Positions 25,055 to 32,213 of a stretch of DNA of 64,000 nt are shown in pieces. This DNA comes from an uncultured Muribaculaceae bacterium (GTDB taxonomy: Bacteria > Bacteroidota > Bacteroidia > Bacteroidales > Muribaculaceae), in NCBI GenBank assembly GCA_910586975.1, contig CAJUKX010000004.1, positions 70,995 to 134,994 of the forward strand, in the 5' to 3' direction. A model generated the notes under the pieces. The model saw only the letters and a program-made list of their open reading frames with translations, was not told the DNA's origin and did no database searches. A program made the position numbers and the translations under genes. Position 1 is the stretch's first letter. Each line of letters opens with the position of its first letter.

Positions 25055-27249
25055 CGCATATATGAGCCTCCTGCTCCGGGTGTTATCACGATTTCGCCGT
25101 TAAACTTGTCAAATTCCATACTCAGGCGTTTCAGCTCCATATAGCGGTGCATAAGTGCGTTGAGTTCTTCGGGCGGACGCTGCTCGGTGAGTTGGCGGGT
25201 GATTTCGGCAAGTTGCTGCTTCAGCAGTGTGCTTTTAAGCGTGCAGACCGCTATAGGCAGCTTGGCACATACATCCTCGCGCGGATCCACCTTGGGATAC
25301 ATCCTCGACAGTACTATGGAATCTGACATCAGTTTGGCCACCAGGTCGGTTACCTGCCTGTCGTCGCTGCGCAATATCATGCGGTTGATGAAAGCCGACG
25401 CAAAACGGTCGACCTGTTCATTGTATTCCGTGTCGAGCCGTTCGGTCAGTTTGGCTTCGAGTTTCAGTATAGAATCGGTATCACCTCCTGCAGCACGAAT
25501 CTGCTCAAGCCCTTCGGCCAGTTGGGCGGCTCTCCGCTCATTGAGCACAGCCTCTTGCCGCAGCCATTCCTCGGGCCACAGATGGTCGCGTATTCCTACG
25601 GCCATATCCCATATTTGCTTCAGCAATGGATCTGACAGCTCCACTCCGTCGTTGCGAAGTTCACATTCTATATAGTCGAGCACAGTCATAGGCACTGACT
25701 CGGTGGCATCGGGATCGGGATATACATCACACATATACATCAGTCCGCGACGCAATACGTAGCGTATCAGCTCCTCTTCGGCACGGTATACAGCAGGATC
25801 AACAGTTTTGCCGCCGGCAGGTGCCTGTGTATGATTGTCGGATGGCGCCACTGCAGCTGTTGCAGAGCCTTCTACGATTGTCTCGATTGAAGCACGTGCC
25901 TGATTGGCTTGCTGTCGCTTGTAGTTTTCCTCGGCCTGACGGGCTACGAAAAGTTTAAGCTGACGCGACAGCACGTTAACCTCTATTCCTACCTTGCGCG
26001 AGCATTCGTCAAGATAGAGCGATTGCTCCACCACATCGGGAATCAAGGCAATAGTCTGCAAAATCTCGTTGATGGCATCAGAACGCTTGCGGGGGTCGGA
26101 GCCGGCCTCCTTAAGCTTCACATCCACTATAAAGCCTATGAAGTCGGTCTTATGCGTTTCTATATACTGTTCAACTTCAGTAGAAGTATGGTTTTGAGCG
26201 TATGAGTCGGGGTCGTCACCCTCGGGCAGCAGTACGAGTTTGAGCGACAAACCGGCCGCAATGAGCAGATTGATACCGCGCAACGATGCTTTGATACCGG
26301 CTGCATCGCAGTCGTAAATCAGAATCACATTGTCGGTAAAACGCTTTATGATACGCACCTGCTCCTCGGTAAGGGCTGTACCCGACGACGATACTGTATT
26401 CTCTACTCCGGCCTGGTGCATGGAAATCACATCCATGTAGCCCTCGACTATTATACAGCACTTCTTGCGGGCGATAGACTGGCGCGCCTGATACATGCCG
26501 TAAATCTCGTTTTTCTTGGAATATATCCGGCTCTCGGGCGAGTTGACATACTTGGCCACTGTCTTTTCCTTGCGCAAGGTACGGCCGCCAAAGGCCACCA
26601 CGCGCCCCGACAATGAATGCACGGGATATATAACCCTGCCCTTGAAGCGATCGTATAGGGTGCCGTCGTCCCTGCGCACCGTAAGGCCTGTTTCTACAAG
26701 ATAACGTTCTGTGAAACCTGCAGCCGTGGCTTTTTTGAATAAATCGTCAGCCGGACGCTCAAGTGCATAGCCAAGATGGAATTTCTCAATCATTTTGTCG
26801 GAAATTCCACGTTCCCTGAAGTATGACAATCCTATCTCGCGCCCGTCGGCAGTGTCGCGCAGTGTGCTTTCGAAATGGTTCAAGGCATATTCATTAGCCG
26901 CGAACATACTCTCGCGCTCCACCTCGGCTTCTTTCTCGGCCGAGGTAAGCTCGCGCTCAGCCACCTCTATATTATATTTGTGGCCGAGCCACTTTATGGC
27001 CTCCACATAGCTCATGCTCTCAAGGTCCATCAAGAAGCTGACAGCATTGCCGGCCTTACCGCAACTGAAGCACTTGAAAATGCCACGCGAGGGAGATACG
27101 GAAAACGACGGAGTACGTTCATTATGAAACGGACAAAGCCCGAGATAGCTCGAACCTCGTTTTTTCAATGAAACGAAGTCGCTCACCACCTCCTCAATTT
27201 TGGTGACATCGAGTACCTTGTCTACTGTTGCTTTATCTATCCTTGCCAT
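25051..27249 (-). CDS. dnaG: DNA primase
   Basis: 732 residues from the ATG at 27249 (MARIDKATVDKVLDV). A longer frame from 27306 begins upstream of the promoter box and is rejected. It makes RNA primers at the fork. The zinc-binding domain is at about 38-62 (CPFHNERTPSFSVSPSRGIF then KCFSCGKAGNAVSFLMD). The TOPRIM core has GRVIYPVHSLSGRVVAFGGR, CCIIVEGYMDVISMHQAG and ILIYDCDAAGIKASLRG. The C-terminal part, which binds the helicase DnaB, is long and diverged. It is the first gene of the dnaG-priA pair. Confidence 0.95.
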   Translation of the reverse strand: MARIDKATVDKVLDVTKIEEVVSDFVSLKKRGSSYLGLCPFHNERTPSFSVSPSRGIFKCFSCGKAGNAVSFLMDLESMSYVEAIKWLGHKYNIEVAERELTSAEKEAEVERESMFAANEYALNHFESTLRDTADGREIGLSYFRERGISDKMIEKFHLGYALERPADDLFKKATAAGFTERYLVETGLTVRRDDGTLYDRFKGRVIYPVHSLSGRVVAFGGRTLRKEKTVAKYVNSPESRIYSKKNEIYGMYQARQSIARKKCCIIVEGYMDVISMHQAGVENTVSSSGTALTEEQVRIIKRFTDNVILIYDCDAAGIKASLRGINLLIAAGLSLKLVLLPEGDDPDSYAQNHTSTEVEQYIETHKTDFIGFIVDVKLKEAGSDPRKRSDAINEILQTIALIPDVVEQSLYLDECSRKVGIEVNVLSRQLKLFVARQAEENYKRQQANQARASIETIVEGSATAAVAPSDNHTQAPAGGKTVDPAVYRAEEELIRYVLRRGLMYMCDVYPDPDATESVPMTVLDYIECELRNDGVELSDPLLKQIWDMAVGIRDHLWPEEWLRQEAVLNERRAAQLAEGLEQIRAAGGDTDSILKLEAKLTERLDTEYNEQVDRFASAFINRMILRSDDRQVTDLVAKLMSDSIVLSRMYPKVDPREDVCAKLPIAVCTLKSTLLKQQLAEITRQLTEQRPPEELNALMHRYMELKRLSMEFDKFNGEIVITPGAGGSYMR

Positions 27250-27269
27250 AGTATGAGCTTGTTTGAACA

Positions 27270-27277
27270 CAAAGTTA
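27270..27277 (-). promoter_or_regulatory. -7 promoter element TAACTTTG for dnaG-priA
   Basis: The minus strand reads TAACTTTG, 20 bp upstream of the ATG at 27249. It sets the dnaG start, because the in-frame start at 27306 would lie outside the transcript. Confidence 0.6.
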
Positions 27278-27386
27278 CGAAAATCATTCCGATTTGATAT
27301 TGACACATCATTCGATTTTCAAAAATTTAAGATGAATCACGTAATTTTTGAAAGGGTAGCCGATGTGCGTCTTAACTTTGCTGCAC

Positions 27387-27419
27387 AAAAAAAGCTCCGA
27401 CATTCACTGTCGAAGCTTT
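27387..27419 (-). terminator. Terminator of the tRNA-Met transcript
   Basis: On the minus strand AAAGCTTCGACA (27419-27408) pairs with TGTCGGAGCTTT (27402-27391, one G-U pair), followed by a run of T. It starts directly after the tRNA 3' end. Confidence 0.8.
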
Positions 27420-27420
27420 G

Positions 27421-27494
27421 TAGCGGGACCGAGAATTGAACTCGGGACCTCCGGGTTATGAATCCGACGCTCTAACCAACTGAGCTATCCCGCC
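27421..27494 (-). tRNA. tRNA-Met (anticodon CAT)
   Basis: The minus strand reads GGCGGGATAGCTCAGTTGG at the 5' end, with acceptor GGCGGGA pairing with TCCCGCT (G1-U72 wobble), a D-arm, an anticodon stem-loop GGATTCATAACCC with anticodon CAT, and a T-arm GAGTTCAATTC. CCA is not encoded. CAT could also be tRNA-Ile2 (lysidine-modified) or initiator tRNA; the paired first base and overall sequence favour elongator Met. Confidence 0.88.
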
Positions 27495-27506
27495 GTTTTG
27501 CGAGTG

Positions 27507-27514
27507 CAAAGTTA
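27507..27514 (-). promoter_or_regulatory. -7 promoter element TAACTTTG for tRNA-Met
   Basis: The minus strand reads TAACTTTG, 12 bp upstream of the mature tRNA 5' end. Confidence 0.6.
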
Positions 27515-27573
27515 AGACCTTTATTTGAATTAACCAAATTTTTGAACCGATTTTTTAATAAATTTCTAAAAAA

Positions 27574-27981
27574 ATGAGAAAAATCAATCTTATCGTGGTG
27601 CATTGCACCGCTACTCCCGCCACCCGAACCGTAACCGCAGCCGACGTAGACAACTGGCATAAAGCACGTGGCTTTCAGTGCATTGGCTACCATTACCTCA
27701 TCCATCAGAACGGATATATAGAGCTTGGGCGCGATATAGAGCAGCCCGGAGCACATACCAAGGGATTCAACAGCTATTCGGTAGGGGTGGCATACGTTGG
27801 CGGAGTAGACAGCGAGGGAAAACCTGCCGATACACGTACTCCGGAGCAGAAATCAGCCTTGCGACGCCTGCTCGTCCATCTCAAAGAGAGCTATCCCGAT
27901 GCAAGCATACACTCACACCGCGACTTTGCCAACAAGGCATGCCCGTGCTTCGACGCAACAAAAGAGTATGAGGATATTTGA
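27574..27981 (+). CDS. N-acetylmuramoyl-L-alanine amidase (T7 lysozyme-like)
   Basis: 135 residues forming a single amidase_2 domain. It cleaves the bond between N-acetylmuramic acid and L-Ala in peptidoglycan. The zinc site is visible: His in IVVHCTATP (about residue 10), a later His in IHSHRDF, and the Cys of KACPCFD near the C-terminus; GYHYLIHQNGYIELGRDIE is the central conserved block. There is no signal peptide and no binding domain, so it resembles phage-derived endolysins often seen singly in Bacteroidales genomes. No other phage genes are nearby. Confidence 0.88.
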   Translation: MRKINLIVVHCTATPATRTVTAADVDNWHKARGFQCIGYHYLIHQNGYIELGRDIEQPGAHTKGFNSYSVGVAYVGGVDSEGKPADTRTPEQKSALRRLLVHLKESYPDASIHSHRDFANKACPCFDATKEYEDI

Positions 27982-28031
27982 GAATCTGTTTTAAATTTAA
28001 ACAGTTTCTGAGTGATTCGGATATTTTTGAT

Positions 28032-28039
28032 TAACTTTG
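28032..28039 (+). promoter_or_regulatory. -7 promoter element TAACTTTG almost abutting the helicase start
   Basis: TAACTTTG matches TAnnTTTG and ends only 4 bp before the ATG at 28044, so a transcript from it would have no or almost no leader. Confidence 0.5.
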
Positions 28040-28043
28040 TGAT

Positions 28044-29780
28044 ATGGAAAAACAAGAAATCGACTTAAATAACCCGGAGTTCAGACAAGTTGAGTCATTG
28101 CTCAACTTTACTGATGTCTCTGTGTTCATGACAGGTAAGGCCGGCACGGGCAAGTCAACTTTTCTCAAGCATATCACCCGCACCACACGCAAGAAGCATG
28201 TGGTGCTCGCACCTACAGGCATAGCCGCCGTGAATGCCGGCGGCCAAACCCTGCACTCGTTTTTCCATATTCCACTTAAACCACTGCTTGCCGAGGACCC
28301 CGAATTTGATGAAAGCCGCCTCAGCAACCGCATGAAGTACACCAAGCGATTCATCAAGATGCTGCGCGAGCTTGAATTGATCATAATCGACGAAATCTCC
28401 ATGGTAAGAGCCGATGTGATTGATTTCATAGACAAGATTCTGCGCCACTATTGCCGCAAGAAAGCACATCTGCCATTCGGCGGAAAACAGATACTGATGG
28501 TGGGCGATGTGTTTCAGCTCGAACCGGTTGTGAACGCTCAGACCCGCGAGATACTGCGGCGCGAATACAGCAGTTTCTACTTCTTCTCGGCCAAAGTATT
28601 CTCGCAGATTGACCTCGTGCCTATAGAACTGCGCAAAGTGTACCGCCAGAATAATGCCGAGTTCATCAACCTGCTCGACCGGGTGAGAAGCGGACACCCT
28701 ACTCCGGCCGACATCAAGGCAATAAACTCGCGGGTAGCAAGCAATTCAGAAGACGATGACGAAGGCAGCATGGCAATGACAATTGCCACAAGGCGCGATA
28801 TAGTTGATTTTATCAATGAGTCGCACCTTGAGTCGCTGCCCGGCTCAGCCCATAAGTTCATCGCAATGGTTGAAGGCGATTTCCCCGAATCGTCTTTCCC
28901 TACCGACCGCGAACTGGTGCTGAAAGAGGGCGCACAGGTGGTATTCATACGCAACGACCCCGAGCGTCGTTGGGTAAACGGCACAATAGGCAAAGTGACC
29001 GACATAAGTCAATCGGCCATCGAAGTCACCACCGAAAACGGAAACATCTTTGACCTCGAGCCGGAGATCTGGAACAATATAGAATACGGTTTTGACGAGA
29101 AAACCAAATCTGTGACCGAGAATGTGAAAGGGGCATTCAAGCAATTCCCCGTTAAACTGGCCTGGGCCTTGACCATACACAAGAGCCAGGGCCTGACATT
29201 TAACAAAATCACCATCGACGTGGGACAGGGAGCCTTTACCGGCGGCCAAAGCTACGTGGCCCTGAGCCGCTGTACATCACTCGAAGGCATAACAATGGCT
29301 ACCCCCATAAGGCAGAGCGACATCTACGTAAGCCGCGATGTGCTCAACTTTGCCACAAACTTCAACAACGCCTCGTTGGTGACATCAGCGCTTGAGTCGG
29401 CACGTGCCGACTCGCTATATGCCGATGCCGCCACAGCATTCAACGAAGGCAATTTCAGCGATGCCGTGAGTGTATTTGCCGAAGCCTCGCAACTGCGACA
29501 GACATGGACAGCACCGCGCTACCGGCGACTGATAGCCATGAAACTGCACTCGCTCAACCAACCCAACCGACGGATAAAGGAACTTGAATCTAAAATTAAA
29601 GAACAGCAGGCCACACTCAACCGTTTGGCCGATGAATATGTACAACTGGGGGTGTTGTGTCTTGAGTCCGGTGAAAAGAAAGCCGCCAAGGCCAATTTTA
29701 CGAAAGCACTTTCATTAAATCCTGAAAACAAAAAAGCCAACCGCCTGCTCAAAAAACTCAAAAACAAGAGTGATAGCTGA
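28044..29780 (+). CDS. PIF1/RecD-like SF1 helicase with C-terminal TPR region
   Basis: 578 residues. The helicase part (about 1-430) has Walker A GKAGTGKST (31-39), APTGIAAVNAGGQTLHSFF (motif Ia), DEISM (116-120, Walker B), GDVFQLEPV (motif III) and, near 390, LTIHKSQGLTF and SYVALSRCTSLEG (motifs V-VI). It should unwind DNA 5' to 3' using ATP. The C-terminal 130 residues form helical repeats (FNEGNFSDAVSVFAEASQLR; GEKKAAKANFTKALSLNPEN) of TPR type, a possible partner-binding extension. Confidence 0.88.
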   Translation: MEKQEIDLNNPEFRQVESLLNFTDVSVFMTGKAGTGKSTFLKHITRTTRKKHVVLAPTGIAAVNAGGQTLHSFFHIPLKPLLAEDPEFDESRLSNRMKYTKRFIKMLRELELIIIDEISMVRADVIDFIDKILRHYCRKKAHLPFGGKQILMVGDVFQLEPVVNAQTREILRREYSSFYFFSAKVFSQIDLVPIELRKVYRQNNAEFINLLDRVRSGHPTPADIKAINSRVASNSEDDDEGSMAMTIATRRDIVDFINESHLESLPGSAHKFIAMVEGDFPESSFPTDRELVLKEGAQVVFIRNDPERRWVNGTIGKVTDISQSAIEVTTENGNIFDLEPEIWNNIEYGFDEKTKSVTENVKGAFKQFPVKLAWALTIHKSQGLTFNKITIDVGQGAFTGGQSYVALSRCTSLEGITMATPIRQSDIYVSRDVLNFATNFNNASLVTSALESARADSLYADAATAFNEGNFSDAVSVFAEASQLRQTWTAPRYRRLIAMKLHSLNQPNRRIKELESKIKEQQATLNRLADEYVQLGVLCLESGEKKAAKANFTKALSLNPENKKANRLLKKLKNKSDS

Positions 29781-29876
29781 CACGGCGGCAAAGCCTGCGT
29801 AACATTATAACAAAACATCAGCTATTTTCATAACTGTTGCGTATTTGCAATTTATTTTGTAACTTTAGCGCGCCTT

Positions 29877-30088
29877 TTAAGAGTGTGTTTACTTTTTAAC
29901 TCGCGTTAAGGCTGAGAGTATTTTTTGAATGATTTTCGCAAGTTGAAGAAGGAGCATAGCGAGCTATGTGACTGATGAAACTTGGCGGAAAGCATCAAAA
30001 AAGACTTCAGGATTAATGCGAAACCATTGAAATAAATACATTCTTTATTTAAAACTTAAATCGTGTGTTAAAAGTAAACACACTCTAA
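29877..30088. mobile_element. MITE-like element with terminal inverted repeats (copy A)
   Basis: The 212-bp stretch is bounded by TTAAGAGTGTGTTTACTTTT (29877 on) and the matching inverted AAAAGTAAACACACTCTAA (30070-30088). It has no coding potential. Internally it has CATAGCGAGCTATG (29955-29968) and GGATTAATGCG (30010-30020). A shorter relative with the same termini lies at 43650-43767. It fills most of the 29781-30117 gap upstream of the Crp-type regulator. No transposase is in the window, so mobilisation in trans is an inference. Confidence 0.65.
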
Positions 30089-30117
30089 GAACATATTGTA
30101 TACATTTCACACGCTTA

Positions 30118-30750
30118 ATGAAGATAGTCAAAAATCTTAAGAATGATGAACTCGAACGGCTGTGCGTGCTTATTGAAGACGATTATGAGTATGATAAGCT
30201 GGACAGAAGCATATTGATGGATTTCCTCTCTATGGGTGAAGTCTGTCAGTATGAGCGTGGCGAATTGCTCGGTGGCGCCGATGAGATTGACACACACATC
30301 TATATATTAATAGAGGGTTTGACGCGCCAATGGTATTGGAACGGCGACAAGGAGGTGACCAAGGGTTTCGGTTTACCTCCCACTATATCAATACATTATC
30401 TAAGCTATTACGGCGACAGGCCTTCTCATGTCTATTATGAGGCATGCTGCATTTCAAAGGTATTGAGATTCACAAAAGAGGTTTTCGATGAATTCACGCA
30501 GAAATCGCATGAGTTCGCTCTATGGCACCTTAATTGCGTACAAAACCAACTCTATTATTACGAACTCAAGGATAGCCGTATCCGAGGATCGGTGCGCGAA
30601 CAATACGAAGCATTGGAGAAAAACCGACCTGAGATTATTCAGAACGTATCGTTGAAAACCATTGCGTCGTATATTGGTGTTTCGCCACAATATTTATCAA
30701 AAATTCGTAACAAAAATCACAAAAAAGCCAAAAACGGTAACATAGATTAA
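30118..30750 (+). CDS. Crp/Fnr-family transcriptional regulator
   Basis: 210 residues. An N-terminal cyclic-nucleotide-binding-like beta-barrel (about 30-140, including ERGELLGGADEIDTHIYILI and EGLTRQWYW) is followed by a C-terminal helix-turn-helix (SLKTIASYIGVSPQYLSKIR, about 175-195). It lacks the Fnr cysteine cluster, so an Fe-S sensor is unlikely. The ligand and targets are unknown. Its start lies 30 bp after the end of a MITE-like element, so its promoter may be in or next to that element; no TAnnTTTG box was found between them. Confidence 0.85.
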   Translation: MKIVKNLKNDELERLCVLIEDDYEYDKLDRSILMDFLSMGEVCQYERGELLGGADEIDTHIYILIEGLTRQWYWNGDKEVTKGFGLPPTISIHYLSYYGDRPSHVYYEACCISKVLRFTKEVFDEFTQKSHEFALWHLNCVQNQLYYYELKDSRIRGSVREQYEALEKNRPEIIQNVSLKTIASYIGVSPQYLSKIRNKNHKKAKNGNID

Positions 30751-30772
30751 TTATTTGGCGTATTTTTCTTTC

Positions 30773-30780
30773 TAAATTTG
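30773..30780 (+). promoter_or_regulatory. -7 promoter element TAAATTTG for the secreted-protein pair
   Basis: TAAATTTG matches TAnnTTTG and lies 85 bp upstream of the ATG at 30866. Confidence 0.5.
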
Positions 30781-30865
30781 TTGGCAGATGATTTAAAGTT
30801 TCGGGACTGCAAAATTCCCCGCTCATCATCAGCCCAGTCTAATACGTTAAACCAAGCAATTGGAT

Positions 30866-32194
30866 ATGAAGAAATTTTTATTTGCAAGTATGGCGTTGGC
30901 AACAGCCGGCGCAATGGCGGCACAGCTCTCATACGAGATTCCCGCCACCCTGTCTTATTTCGGCACTATCGAGGCTCAGGAAGGTATACCATACCCGGCA
31001 GCCAATTTCGTGACTAACAATCCGGTGAACGAAGGTGCCTGTATATGGGTACCCAAGGGCTCGATGATTATGTATAAGAATACATCGGGAGCAGGATATA
31101 ACGATGTGGCATGGGTGGTGCCCGGTGCAACTGACCGCGAGACTGTGGCAGGATCGGTAATAGTTCGCTACGACGAAGTGGGAACCTTTGACTTCCCCAC
31201 CCTGGTGAGCGGTGAAGAGACTTTCAAACACGACCTTAAGATAAAGGTGGGAGGTAAAGCTGAACTTTGCCACTCCGACACACGCAAGTGGGGCGAAACT
31301 TACGGTCTGGGATACGCTCCGTTCAACGGCGGCAATGGTTACCTCGGAGGTACCAACAAGGTCAATATCGCAGGCGTCGGTAACTTCTACCGTTTCTCAT
31401 CGCCCGACATGTATGTTGACGGCGTTAATATCTATCTGGCCAAAGCACCCGGAGCTGTACCTTCAAGCGCTACCATGATGACCCGCGTGTTCCTGCCCTT
31501 CCTTGGCGACGGCCAGTTCTCAATGATCGGACAATTCGGTGCCCTCGGCGCTCTCGAGGGTGAGAATGTGCCTATCAACAGCGCCAAGACCGCTGCCGAC
31601 GGAGTATGGCTTCCTTCCTCAAAATTTGCCGTATATAATGTAGACTTTTCCACAAAGTTGAATTGTGAAGGACTTCCATACCTCTTCTTTGCGGTTGAAG
31701 GTTTCTCATACGATCAGAATGCCGATATGGCCGAGGACTTCGTGCTTGCCACAGATGTGATGCCCGCACGCGAGCTCAACATGGAAGACTATAACAACGC
31801 TCTGGCACACAACTCATTCGTGCGTCAGGGTGGCGAGACCGATTACATACGACCCGTATCTGTATTCGGCGGCAGCTCCATGACTCCTGCAGGCAATTTC
31901 AAAAGCTATAATTTCTGGATTTGCCCGATGGTACGTGGTGCCGAGACTCCAGTGTCGGGTGTGGAAGACATAGTTACAGGCATTGAACGCAACATCTCGT
32001 TGGAACGCGATGGCGACAACCTGATAGTGACCGGAGTAGCCGACGGTCAGCTCTCAATAGTAGCGCTCGACGGCACAATACGCAGCACTGCAAAGGCTGC
32101 TAACGGTGGAGCAATATTCAACACCTCATCACTCGCCCACGGCGTGTATGTGGTTGTGGCAGCCGACGGTCAAACCATCAAATTTGTAAAATAA
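30866..32194 (+). CDS. Secreted protein of unknown function with type IX-like sorting tail
   Basis: 442 residues from the ATG at 30866; the TTG six bases earlier is in frame but less likely. A signal peptide (MKKFLFASMALATAGAMAAQ) is followed by a beta-rich chain that I cannot assign to a family. The last 75 or so residues (from about GIERNISLERDGDNL, through GQLSIVALDGTI, to AHGVYVVVAADGQTIKFVK) resemble the type A sorting domain of T9SS substrates. It is 19 bp upstream of the RCC1/LRR protein gene, and both products carry similar tails, so they are probably co-expressed and exported together. Confidence 0.7.
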   Translation: MKKFLFASMALATAGAMAAQLSYEIPATLSYFGTIEAQEGIPYPAANFVTNNPVNEGACIWVPKGSMIMYKNTSGAGYNDVAWVVPGATDRETVAGSVIVRYDEVGTFDFPTLVSGEETFKHDLKIKVGGKAELCHSDTRKWGETYGLGYAPFNGGNGYLGGTNKVNIAGVGNFYRFSSPDMYVDGVNIYLAKAPGAVPSSATMMTRVFLPFLGDGQFSMIGQFGALGALEGENVPINSAKTAADGVWLPSSKFAVYNVDFSTKLNCEGLPYLFFAVEGFSYDQNADMAEDFVLATDVMPARELNMEDYNNALAHNSFVRQGGETDYIRPVSVFGGSSMTPAGNFKSYNFWICPMVRGAETPVSGVEDIVTGIERNISLERDGDNLIVTGVADGQLSIVALDGTIRSTAKAANGGAIFNTSSLAHGVYVVVAADGQTIKFVK

Positions 32195-32213
32195 ATTCCT
32201 AAATATTAGAATT

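Noticed and set aside
27250..27306. Longer N-terminus of DnaG
   Set aside because: The extension would start upstream of the promoter box at 27270-27277 and lacks primase similarity; MARIDK at 27249 is the natural start.
27574..27981. Prophage remnant
   Set aside because: Only the amidase is phage-like; no capsid, tail, integrase or lysis genes are nearby.
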